A stretch of DNA of 7,578 nt from Arenicellales bacterium (lineage in GTDB: Bacteria; Pseudomonadota; Gammaproteobacteria; Arenicellales; UBA868), in the NCBI GenBank assembly GCA_028825345.1, contig JAPKAJ010000108.1:1-7578 (forward strand), in the 5' to 3' direction. The notes under the pieces are model-generated. The model made no database searches. It was given only the letters and a program-made list of their open reading frames with translations, and was not told where the DNA came from. Shown in pieces: positions 1-5,336 of the stretch. Each line of letters starts with the position of its first letter. The stretch's first letter is position 1. The translations under genes were made by a program, and so were the position numbers.

Positions 1-1
1 T

Positions 2-115
2 TGTGCTGTGTTGCTACAGCGCGGTCGACCAGTCTTTGCGGTTGATGTATTTGGCGAGCCGTCGTCCTGTGCCTGGCAGTTGCGAGACAAATTGAACTTT
101 GCATTAAACGGATGA
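2..115 (+). CDS. possible 3' end of an upstream gene (frame uncertain)
   Basis: A reading frame is open from the window edge to a TGA at 113-115 that overlaps the next gene's ATG in an ATGA arrangement, which suggests translational coupling and fits the lack of a clear Shine-Dalgarno before 112. The 37 visible residues (ending LNFALNG) match nothing I recognise. The adjacent frame, from base 3, is also open, ends at TGA 93-95 and has the more GC-rich third positions, so the true frame cannot be settled from this fragment. The stretch may also be untranslated. Confidence 0.3.
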   Translation, partial: CAVLLQRGRPVFAVDVFGEPSSCAWQLRDKLNFALNG

Positions 116-804
116 AGCACATACAGGCGATCTCACTGGATCTGGACGACACCTTGTGGGCGATCTGGCCGGTGATCGATCGTGCCGAAGCTGTTTTGCA
201 CCAGCATATTAGCGAGACCTTTCCACTGATTGGTCAAAACCATGATGCCCAGGATTTACGTCTACTGCGCAACGACGTGCACCAAAGCCGTCCTGATCTT
301 GCGCATGACCTGACTGAGTTGCGTCGTGTATCTTTCGAGCGTTTGTTGAGCCAATATGGCTATGACCCACAGGTGTCATACGATCTGGTTGGTCGTTTTC
401 TGGAGTTGCGCCATGATGTGACGCTTTACCCGGATGTCGTGCCTGCGTTGTCGGCGCTAAGTAAACGTTTTGCGGTGGTCGCTGTCTCCAATGGCAACGC
501 CGATGTCTCACGTTTGGGCATTGGCAGTTATTTTCGCGGCCAGATCAGCGCCAGCGCCGCCGGGGTCAAAAAACCCGATCGTAGAATCTTTCACATGGCC
601 TGCGAGTTACTCAAGACCGACCCGGCACATGTACTGCACGTGGGCGATCACCCTCTGGAGGACGTTATCGGCGCACAGCAGGCAGGGCTTAGGGCGGCGT
701 GGGTTAACCGCAATGACGATGACTGGACGCATGATGAGAAACCACACGCTGAAGTGCATGATCTGGCCCAACTGGTCGAAATGCTCGACTGCGTAGATCG
801 ATAG
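112..804 (+). CDS. HAD-superfamily hydrolase (YigB-like phosphatase)
   Basis: A 230-residue haloacid dehalogenase-type phosphatase, expected to be cytoplasmic and to act on small phosphorylated metabolites. All four HAD motifs are visible: motif I DLDDT at residues 10-14 (nucleophile D10, acid/base D12); motif II S126 in AVVAVSNGN; motif III K154 in GVKKPD; and motif IV GDHPLED at 178-184 (Mg-binding D179, D184). A helical cap of about 80-100 residues sits between motifs I and II, as in subfamily I. Length and layout resemble E. coli YigB (238 aa), which is reported to dephosphorylate FMN and a riboflavin-pathway intermediate. Transfer of that substrate is inference, because HAD enzymes are promiscuous. 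There is no strong ribosome binding site; the ATG overlaps a possible upstream stop. The flavoenzyme gene begins 24 bases downstream, probably in the same operon. Confidence 0.9.
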   Translation: MKHIQAISLDLDDTLWAIWPVIDRAEAVLHQHISETFPLIGQNHDAQDLRLLRNDVHQSRPDLAHDLTELRRVSFERLLSQYGYDPQVSYDLVGRFLELRHDVTLYPDVVPALSALSKRFAVVAVSNGNADVSRLGIGSYFRGQISASAAGVKKPDRRIFHMACELLKTDPAHVLHVGDHPLEDVIGAQQAGLRAAWVNRNDDDWTHDEKPHAEVHDLAQLVEMLDCVDR

Positions 805-828
805 ACCGGTTATAGGAATTAAGTCACC

Positions 829-2238
829 ATGGAGCGCAGCGTTGAGGTCGTCGTCATCGGTGCCGGTACTGCCGGTCTAGCTGCAATGGGCCAGGCGAAG
901 CGTGCCGGCAAGGATTTTGTATTGATCAATGGTGGCGAACTGGGCACGACCTGCGCCCGGGTCGGCTGCATGCCCTCCAAGGCGCTGATACAAGTCGCTC
1001 ATGATTTGCATCGGCGCGAGGTTTTTGGCCGAGAGGGCATTGAGGGGGGCGAAAGCCTATCAGCATCTTTGCCTGATACTCTGGAACACGTTCGCGACAT
1101 GCGCGATATTCTGGTTGACCGGGTGCTGGGCCATACCACCGACCAGATGGGTGACGAGTTCATCGATGGTTATGCCCGCTTTATTGAGCCAGGCGTACTG
1201 CAGGTGGGCGAGGACACGATCCGTGCTGCCAGTATTGTGGTCGCCTGCGGCACGCGCCCGGCAATGCCGCCGGCCTGGGTGGATTTTGGTGAGCGCGTTC
1301 TCACCAGTGATACGATTTTTGAGCAAGAAGACCTGCCCGATGCAATCGCGGTGGTTGGTCTTGGTGTGATCGGCCTGGAGATTGGCCAGGCGCTGGCACA
1401 CCTGGGGGTTTCGGTGACTGGCATCGATATGCTCGATACCATAGCGGGCCTGAGGGACCCTGACGCCCGCCGCAGCGCTATCGAACTGATGGAGCGCGCC
1501 TTTCCAATCTGGCTTGGACATGAGGTTGAGCTCTTTGAGGACGAGGGCCGTATCCGTGTCAGCGCCGGCGAGCAAGCGGCGGTGGTTGATAAGGTGCTGG
1601 CTGCCATGGGCCGTCAGAGCAACCTCGACTGGCTGGCGATTGAAAACGCCGGAATCGAACTCGATGCCCGGGGGGTTCCGGTGTTTGACAAGAACACCAT
1701 GCGCTGCGGCGACAGCCGCGTTTTTATAGCCGGGGATATCAGCGGCAGCGACCAGATTCTGCACGAGGCGGCCGATGAGGGCCGTATCGCGGGTTATAAC
1801 GCTGCGCATACCGAAAGCGTTGCTTTTGCCCGCAAAACTCCGTTGGCGATTACCTTCACCTCGCCTAATATCTGTACTGTCGGCACATCCTTGGCTGACC
1901 TTGATCCTGATACCACGGCCATCGGCGAGATGCGGCTGGGGCCGGTGGGCCGGGCCCTGGTCATGGGCGCTAACCGCGGCATTGTGCGCCTTTACGCCGA
2001 TAAGATCAGTGGCGTGCTGCTGGGCGCTACTTTGGTGGCTGAGCGCGGCGAGAACCTTGCCCACTTGTTGGCCTGGTGTATCAGTGAGAACATGACGGCG
2101 CTACAGATGCTACGCAAGCCTTTTTATCACCCCACGATGGAAGAAGCCCTGCAGGGGGCCCTGCGTGACCTTTTGCCGATGGTAGAACTTGCGCCAGAAC
2201 TTCTCGACGCGCCGGCCGATCTCGAAGTGCTGCGCTGA
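829..2238 (+). CDS. dihydrolipoyl dehydrogenase-type FAD/NAD disulfide oxidoreductase
   Basis: A 469-residue member of the class I pyridine nucleotide-disulfide oxidoreductases, which pass electrons between NAD(P)H and a disulfide substrate through FAD and a redox-active cysteine pair. The N-terminal FAD motif is GAGTAG at residues 11-16. The redox disulfide is C42/C47 in CARVGCMPSK, with the expected CxxxxC spacing. The NAD-binding motif is GLGVIG at 177-182, and the second FAD contact is AGD at 301-303. The C-terminal dimerisation domain carries the catalytic base pair H434/E439 in HPTMEE. All catalytic residues are present, so it should be active. The sequence is divergent from pyruvate/2-oxoglutarate dehydrogenase E3, and no E1, E2 or lipoyl-domain gene is nearby, so the substrate could be lipoamide or another disulfide. 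The start is supported by AGGA at 814-817. It lies downstream of, and probably in one operon with, the HAD gene. Confidence 0.88.
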   Translation: MERSVEVVVIGAGTAGLAAMGQAKRAGKDFVLINGGELGTTCARVGCMPSKALIQVAHDLHRREVFGREGIEGGESLSASLPDTLEHVRDMRDILVDRVLGHTTDQMGDEFIDGYARFIEPGVLQVGEDTIRAASIVVACGTRPAMPPAWVDFGERVLTSDTIFEQEDLPDAIAVVGLGVIGLEIGQALAHLGVSVTGIDMLDTIAGLRDPDARRSAIELMERAFPIWLGHEVELFEDEGRIRVSAGEQAAVVDKVLAAMGRQSNLDWLAIENAGIELDARGVPVFDKNTMRCGDSRVFIAGDISGSDQILHEAADEGRIAGYNAAHTESVAFARKTPLAITFTSPNICTVGTSLADLDPDTTAIGEMRLGPVGRALVMGANRGIVRLYADKISGVLLGATLVAERGENLAHLLAWCISENMTALQMLRKPFYHPTMEEALQGALRDLLPMVELAPELLDAPADLEVLR

Positions 2239-2269
2239 ACCGGTGCTGGCGGGTCAGCGCTTAACCGGT
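2239..2269. repeat. inverted repeat between convergent genes (possible bidirectional terminator)
   Basis: ACCGGT at 2239-2244 pairs with ACCGGT at 2264-2269, and GCTG/CAGC can pair inside, giving an interrupted GC-rich hairpin. It lies exactly where the flavoenzyme and NUDIX genes converge and overlaps the last NUDIX codons. There is no T-run on either side, so intrinsic termination is doubtful. It may only slow transcription, or be chance. Confidence 0.3.
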
Positions 2270-2793
2270 ACGATGGTATCGACGAACGGCGGGAAGTGAT
2301 CGCCGGGCCGGTCGACAAAAAAACGCTGTAGTGTCTGGACCACAACCGGGAAGGCCATATCAGACCAGGGCATCTCCTTCTCGGCAAAAAGCGCGGTTTC
2401 AAGGCTTTCGATGCCTGGGGAAAATTCACCGTCCAGTAACTCTGCCCGAAAGATCATGTAAACCTGGCTGACATGGGGGATATTGAATATCGCATATAGC
2501 CCGCTGATCTCAACGCGGGCGCAGGCTTCCTCGTAGGTTTCGCGCATGGCCGCCTGTTCGATGGTTTCGCCATTTTCCATGAAGCCTGCGGGAATCGTCC
2601 AAAGACCATGGCGTGGCTCGATCGCCCGGCGACATAGCAAAATACGCCCCTGCCAATGCGGAATACAGCCGGCAATGATCTTGGGATTCTGGTAATGAAT
2701 CTGCCCGCAGGCCCCGCAGACGTGTCGCTCCAGGGTATCGCCATCAGGGATTCGGACAGTTACCGGTGAGGCGCACTGACTACAGAATTTCAT
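2254..2793 (-). CDS. NUDIX hydrolase with N-terminal zinc ribbon
   Basis: A 179-residue NUDIX-family pyrophosphohydrolase, which cleaves nucleoside diphosphates linked to another moiety with the help of Mg or Mn. The N-terminus is a zinc ribbon with C4-x2-C7 and C26-x2-C29, followed by the IHYQNPK segment typical of the Nudix_N_2 type. The NUDIX box runs from G70 to about residue 92: G70, E76, R84, E85, E88 and E89 fit Gx5Ex7REUxEE exactly. The usual glycine after xEE is replaced by cysteine (C91), a tolerated deviation. The ribbon-plus-NUDIX layout recalls NADH pyrophosphatase NudC, but the protein is shorter (E. coli NudC is about 257 aa) and belongs to a smaller class of unknown substrate. 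An ADP-ribose- or NAD(H)-like substrate is only a guess. The start at 2793 places the first Cys pair right at the N-terminus as expected. The ribosome binding site is weak. Confidence 0.9.
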   Translation of the reverse strand: MKFCSQCASPVTVRIPDGDTLERHVCGACGQIHYQNPKIIAGCIPHWQGRILLCRRAIEPRHGLWTIPAGFMENGETIEQAAMRETYEEACARVEISGLYAIFNIPHVSQVYMIFRAELLDGEFSPGIESLETALFAEKEMPWSDMAFPVVVQTLQRFFVDRPGDHFPPFVDTIVPVKR

Positions 2794-2823
2794 CGAGGTT
2801 TTCGGTTTTTTCAGTCACTGAAC

Positions 2824-2832
2824 ACTATAGCA
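2824..2832 (-). promoter_or_regulatory. putative extended -10 promoter for the NUDIX gene
   Basis: Read on the minus strand, TGC followed by TATAGT forms an extended -10 element (TGn plus 5 of 6 consensus bases). There is no convincing -35, as is common for extended -10 promoters. Transcription would start near 2817, giving a leader of about 24 bases. A palindrome at 2810-2822 (TTCAG TCA CTGAA) overlaps the predicted start region and could be an operator. Confidence 0.4.
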
Positions 2833-2893
2833 CTACCTTGCGCACACCCGAGTAAAGTTACCATTGCCATGTCTTACCTTAAAAAACCTGTCG

Positions 2894-2922
2894 TTGAAAA
2901 TCGTACGCCACTGCATTAAAAC
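2894..2922 (+). promoter_or_regulatory. putative sigma-70 promoter for the DUF2237 gene
   Basis: TTGAAA at 2894-2899 (5 of 6 -35 consensus bases) lies 17 bases before TAAAAC at 2917-2922 (4 of 6 -10 bases). The predicted start near 2929 gives a leader of roughly 33 bases before the ATG at 2962. It is the best pair in this divergent spacer, but the -10 is only moderate. Confidence 0.4.
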
Positions 2923-2961
2923 TGACTCTGGATACTCCCAATCTCACCTGGAACATCACTT

Positions 2962-3348
2962 ATGTCTGAGACAGATGACTCAACCCAGCAGAACGTCTTT
3001 GGTGAACCGCTTAAGACGTGTTCAGAAAAACCGTTAACCGGATGGTTTCGTGATGGTTGCTGCCATACCGATGATGCGGATCACGGTGTGCACACCGTAT
3101 GCGCCAAGGTCACCGATGCGTTCCTGAAATGGCTCAAATCGGACGGCAATGATCTGGTGACACCGCATCCAGAGTTTGGTTTTTCGGGACTGAAAGATGG
3201 CGATTGCTGGTGCGTGTGCGCCGCGTCCTACGCCAGAGCGCTTGAGGCCGGGGTTGCCTGCCGGGTGTATCTTGCACGCACACACATCCGGACACTGGAT
3301 ATCATTCCGATGGAAAAACTTAAAGCCTACGCACTCGATTTGTCGTGA
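2962..3348 (+). CDS. DUF2237 family protein
   Basis: A 128-residue member of DUF2237 (PF09996), a conserved family without an established function. The family signature is clear along the whole length: NVFGEPLKTC at residues 11-20; the RDGCC block at 30-34; HTVCA at 44-48; GNDLVTP at 62-68 leading into PEFGFSGLKDGD at 70-81; and the WCVCA cluster at 83-87. The conserved cysteines (20, 33, 34, 47, 84, 86) suggest metal binding or redox chemistry, but that is inference. Near-normal family length and conserved ends indicate an intact gene. The ribosome binding site is weak (TGGAA upstream). It is a single gene, divergent from the NUDIX gene and followed after about 70 bases by tRNA-Phe, which has its own promoter. 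Confidence 0.88.
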   Translation: MSETDDSTQQNVFGEPLKTCSEKPLTGWFRDGCCHTDDADHGVHTVCAKVTDAFLKWLKSDGNDLVTPHPEFGFSGLKDGDCWCVCAASYARALEAGVACRVYLARTHIRTLDIIPMEKLKAYALDLS

Positions 3349-3376
3349 TCGCAAGACAGCTAATTGCGTTGCGCTC

Positions 3377-3405
3377 TTGACGAATCTGTGCCGGTGCTTT
3401 GTAAT
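3377..3405 (+). promoter_or_regulatory. sigma-70 promoter of tRNA-Phe
   Basis: TTGACG at 3377-3382 (5 of 6) is separated by exactly 17 bases from TGTAAT at 3400-3405 (5 of 6). Transcription would start around 3412, just before the mature tRNA 5' end at 3421. The segment after the -10 is C-rich, resembling the GC-rich discriminators of stringently controlled stable-RNA promoters. That regulatory reading is inference. Confidence 0.7.
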
Positions 3406-3420
3406 CCAGACCCCGCCTGT

Positions 3421-3496
3421 GGCCAGGTAGCTCAGTTGGTAGAGCAGTGGACTGAAAATCCTCGTGTCGGTGGTTCGATTCCGCCCCTGGCCACCA
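3421..3496 (+). tRNA. tRNA-Phe (anticodon GAA)
   Basis: A complete 76-base tRNA with encoded CCA. The acceptor stem GGCCAGG (3421-3427) pairs perfectly with CCTGGCC (3486-3492). The D arm is GCTC/GAGC at 3430-3433 and 3442-3445. The anticodon loop CTGAAAA at 3452-3458 has GAA at 3454-3456. The T arm GGTGG/CCGCC encloses TTCGATT at 3474-3480. The anticodon stem GTGGA/TCCTC has one odd position, a U-U opposition at tRNA positions 28/42; the other four pairs are normal. The last 48 bases are duplicated at 5271-5318, so this gene also forms the left attachment site of an integrated element while remaining structurally complete. Confidence 0.96.
3449..3496 (+). repeat. attL: 3' end of tRNA-Phe, first copy of 48-bp direct repeat
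   Basis: These 48 bases, from the anticodon stem through the CCA end, are identical to 5271-5318 with an offset of 1822 bases. The base before the repeat differs (T here, C in the other copy), as does the base after it (T here, C there). The repeat starts inside the anticodon stem and ends at the last base of the tRNA, a typical target of tyrosine recombinases of phages and genomic islands. Confidence 0.9.
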
Positions 3497-3523
3497 TCTA
3501 ATTAACAGTTTACGTTGTGGCCA

Positions 3524-3561
3524 GTGGGCATTCATTTCCCACCGTCGCTAAAACGTCGCTA
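3524..3561. repeat. short repeats in the left arm of the tRNA-Phe element
   Basis: Just inside attL, GTGGG at 3524-3528 faces CCCAC at 3538-3542 as a small hairpin. CGTCGCTA then occurs twice in direct orientation, at 3543-3550 and 3554-3561, 11 bases (about one helical turn) apart. Such helically phased repeats next to an att core are what recombinase arm-type or excisionase sites look like, but no protein is known to bind here. Confidence 0.35.
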
Positions 3562-3650
3562 TCTTTGGAAGGTCTGCGACTGCATCATGCAACCTTTCAT
3601 CGGCGCTATGGATGTACCACTGAGTCGTTTTTCACTACGAACAATACTAC

Positions 3651-3671
3651 GGTCTGTAGCTCAATTGGCTA
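3651..3671 (+). pseudogene. possible tRNA 5' fragment inside the element
   Basis: The 21 bases from 3651 begin GGTCTGTAGCTCAATTGG, which looks like an acceptor strand followed by a bacterial tRNA D arm (TAGCTCAATTGG fits the conserved D-arm box). The expected D-stem partner GAGC and every later tRNA part are missing; the sequence runs directly into the end of the flavoprotein gene, whose stop codon (minus strand, 3669-3671) lies in the fragment. It may be the scar of an earlier recombination at another tRNA, or chance. Confidence 0.3.
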
Positions 3672-5033
3672 ACGGACACGCTTAAACGAAGTGTTCGTAA
3701 CCAGGGTCTTTGCAAGTTGCGCAGCCTGGTGGGCGATACTGGTCGCGCCAAGCACATCACCCAGTGCAAGTCCGGTCGCGGGACCGATACAAAAAAGAGT
3801 GTCATAGGGTTGGCCATCCGATGCAACGACGCGCAACTCGGAATTGATCCAGGGTTGCCTTGTAGTTTCAATGGGCGCAATCTGCCCGGCCGCAATCATG
3901 GTGTCGATCAATTTATCCCGGCCCATGCCGGTGCAGTTGACGACAACATGAGTCGTTAGCTCTTCTCCATTGGATAGCTTCACCAGCCAGCGCCCGGAAT
4001 CGGCTTTGGTCAGGCCATGAAGATGTGTCTTTATGATTTTGAGCTGACCGCTGGCTTTCATGGCTTTAACTGAAGCCACGGTCTGCGGGTTGGCACGAAA
4101 CCGGATCAATGACCACAGCCAACCGAGTCTGCGCTGCAGTCGTACCCGATCTTTAGGCGGCAGCATCTGCCAGGGCGGGTTTACATTCACTCGAAGCGCC
4201 TCGAATCGCTGCTGGCAGTCCCGGTGATGCCATGATCTGGTACCCAGGTATTGGCGTATCTCCCGCGAGAAATCAGAACCTCGTAGTCCTGTTGGCCAGT
4301 CATGGGCAGGTTCTGGAACCCCCCAGTCGACCTGACTCGGTGGAAGTATGCCATGAGGAGCCAGCAGGCTGATCGGCCCCTGATGCTGCTGCATTCCCAG
4401 CGCGTGAAGGGCATCCATTGCAGTCAGACCGGCGCCGACAACACAGACATGCATCTTGGACTTGACCTGGGTAACCCAATCTCCACGCCATGGCGCACGC
4501 ACCAGCGACGGCGCACGCCCAGGCTTGATGCCCGTTGGCCACTCGGGGTCGGGATTCCCGGTTGCCAGCACGAGTCGTTCTGCCCGGTACTGCGCGCCAT
4601 CATCGCAGGCGACTAACCAGTCGTTGTCTTCGCCTGTAATGTTGGTAGCCCACGCATTAATTTGACGGAAGGCTTTGGCATCTGGGATAAGTGCCAGTTG
4701 TGCTGTTATGTATTGGGCAAAATCGGAGCGCCGATAGAAGCTGCCGGCAGGGGTATGAGCATCGGGGTCTTGTATATGCTCCGTTGCCCAATCGGCAAAG
4801 TGTTCGGGTTGATCTGGCCACAAGCGCTGCCCAGTTACGCGTATATTCAGGCGATAAGATTTAGCAGTGCAGCCATAGGCCTGACCCGTGCCGAGTTCTC
4901 CTGGTCCAATCACCAGGATCTGTCGCAAGGGCAGCCCCGCATGGGTTAGATGTACTAGCGCCGCAGCAGCGCTATAGCCAGACCCGATGATGATTGCCGA
5001 CGCATCCATAGCTGACGGGACTTCATCTTTCAC
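3669..5033 (-). CDS. FAD/NAD(P)-binding protein, COG4529 (YdhS-like) family
   Basis: A 454-residue flavoprotein of the NAD_binding_9 / COG4529 type, whose members are largely uncharacterised oxidoreductase-like proteins. Visible landmarks are the N-terminal FAD motif GSGYSA at residues 17-22; GTGQAY at 48-53 with the LN at 62-63 typical of the family; ATGN at 157-160; a second dinucleotide motif VVGAGLTAMD at 198-207; a family-typical Trp/Arg-rich stretch around 288-315 (PWQMLPPKDR onward); NCTG at 366-369; and a C-terminal FAD-closing segment around 414-441. No signal peptide or membrane segment is evident, so it is probably cytoplasmic. The frame is intact and family length is about normal, arguing for a functional gene. 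The start is ambiguous: a GTG at 5031-5033 has AGG a few bases upstream, whereas the ATG at 5007-5009 lacks a good site but sits closer to the first beta strand. It is the only recognisable gene of the tRNA-Phe element. Confidence 0.85.
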   Translation of the reverse strand: MKDEVPSAMDASAIIIGSGYSAAAALVHLTHAGLPLRQILVIGPGELGTGQAYGCTAKSYRLNIRVTGQRLWPDQPEHFADWATEHIQDPDAHTPAGSFYRRSDFAQYITAQLALIPDAKAFRQINAWATNITGEDNDWLVACDDGAQYRAERLVLATGNPDPEWPTGIKPGRAPSLVRAPWRGDWVTQVKSKMHVCVVGAGLTAMDALHALGMQQHQGPISLLAPHGILPPSQVDWGVPEPAHDWPTGLRGSDFSREIRQYLGTRSWHHRDCQQRFEALRVNVNPPWQMLPPKDRVRLQRRLGWLWSLIRFRANPQTVASVKAMKASGQLKIIKTHLHGLTKADSGRWLVKLSNGEELTTHVVVNCTGMGRDKLIDTMIAAGQIAPIETTRQPWINSELRVVASDGQPYDTLFCIGPATGLALGDVLGATSIAHQAAQLAKTLVTNTSFKRVR

Positions 5034-5270
5034 TAGGCCTATATTGTTCCTATTTTTAGAAGGTTTGCCACTACCGTGCTCACCAACGCGAATCCCTATG
5101 CTAGTTATCTAGACCAGACTCTCTGGCTTTAATTTACTGTCACTATATTGTTGCTTTCTTGCGTCCTTTCATGTCCATTTGCGTACCAAAGTGACACCAC
5201 ACACAGGACCAGAGTGCTTGGGTTAATCTTAAATACAAGTGTATTTCAGGGTGTCACTACTTTAATATGC
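5034..5270. other. non-coding right arm of the element with TGTCAC-type repeats
   Basis: This 237-base stretch is visibly more AT-rich than the genes around it, and I find no gene in it. TGTCACTA occurs at 5138-5145 and again at 5252-5259. The same core is inverted at 5191-5198 (GTGACACC), which forms an 8-bp inverted repeat with GGTGTCAC at 5250-5257. AAATAC/GTATTT (5231-5246) is a small palindrome between them, and CCAGA CTC TCTGG at 5114-5126 is another. Repeats beside attR suggest arm-type binding sites of a lost or trans-acting recombinase; the stretch must also hold the promoter of the flavoprotein gene, which I cannot place. Function is inference. Confidence 0.45.
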
Positions 5271-5318
5271 GGACTGAAAATCCTCGTGTCGGTGGTTCGA
5301 TTCCGCCCCTGGCCACCA
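5271..5318 (+). repeat. attR: second copy of the 48-bp tRNA-Phe 3' end
   Basis: Exact duplicate of 3449-3496. The bases before it (5221-5270) show no resemblance to the 5' half of tRNA-Phe, so this is not a decayed tandem tRNA gene. It marks the right boundary of the insertion, only 18 bases from the stop codon of the methyltransferase gene. Confidence 0.9.
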
Positions 5319-5336
5319 CACTCCTTTTAGCACCCA

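Larger units (their letters stand above)
3497..5318. mobile_element. integrase-less element inserted in tRNA-Phe (CIME-like islet)
   Basis: The 1822 bp between the end of the intact tRNA-Phe and the end of the second 48-bp repeat form a discrete insertion bounded by attL and attR. It contains one substantial gene (COG4529-type flavoprotein, minus strand), a left non-coding flank of about 170 bases and a right one of about 240 bases. I see no integrase, excisionase, relaxase or replication gene. Elements flanked by att sites but lacking recombination genes are known as cis-mobilizable elements (CIMEs), as described in streptococci. A decayed island reduced to one cargo gene would look the same. 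The tRNA was regenerated on insertion. Excision would need a recombinase supplied in trans; whether it still occurs cannot be judged here. Confidence 0.7.

Noticed and set aside
1060..2064. Long minus-strand open frame opposite the flavoenzyme gene
   Set aside because: It lies fully antisense to a gene with complete catalytic motifs, its translation has no recognisable motif, and GC-rich third positions readily create such shadows.
3350..3368. CGCAA/TTGCG hairpin after the DUF2237 gene as a terminator
   Set aside because: The stem is only five pairs with a nine-base loop and no T-run follows.
3587..3685. A 32-codon plus-strand small frame (ATG 3587, TAA 3683-3685) in the left arm of the element
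   Set aside because: It has a GGAAGG 14 bases upstream, which is too far, overlaps the end of the flavoprotein gene on the other strand, and shows no recognisable feature. Too weak to call a gene.
4302..4949. Several plus-strand frames opposite the flavoprotein gene (for example 4302-4616 and 4662-4949)
   Set aside because: They are antisense shadows of a gene with clear FAD and NAD(P) motifs and have no start-site or domain support.
5034..5270. Remnant of an integrase or excisionase gene in the right arm
   Set aside because: On the minus strand the only readable start (MDMKGRKK...) hits a stop after 11 codons, and I see no integrase motif in any frame. Only short repeats are supported.
5271..5318. 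Second tRNA-Phe gene or tRNA pseudogene from tandem duplication
   Set aside because: The copy begins sharply inside the anticodon stem and nothing before it resembles the 5' half, whereas the 3' part is unchanged. An attachment-site duplicate explains this better than decay.
5148..5330. A 60-codon plus-strand frame running through attR
   Set aside because: Its second half is simply the tRNA-Phe 3' end read as protein (LVSVVRFRPWPP), a known source of spurious small proteins. The rest has no motif.
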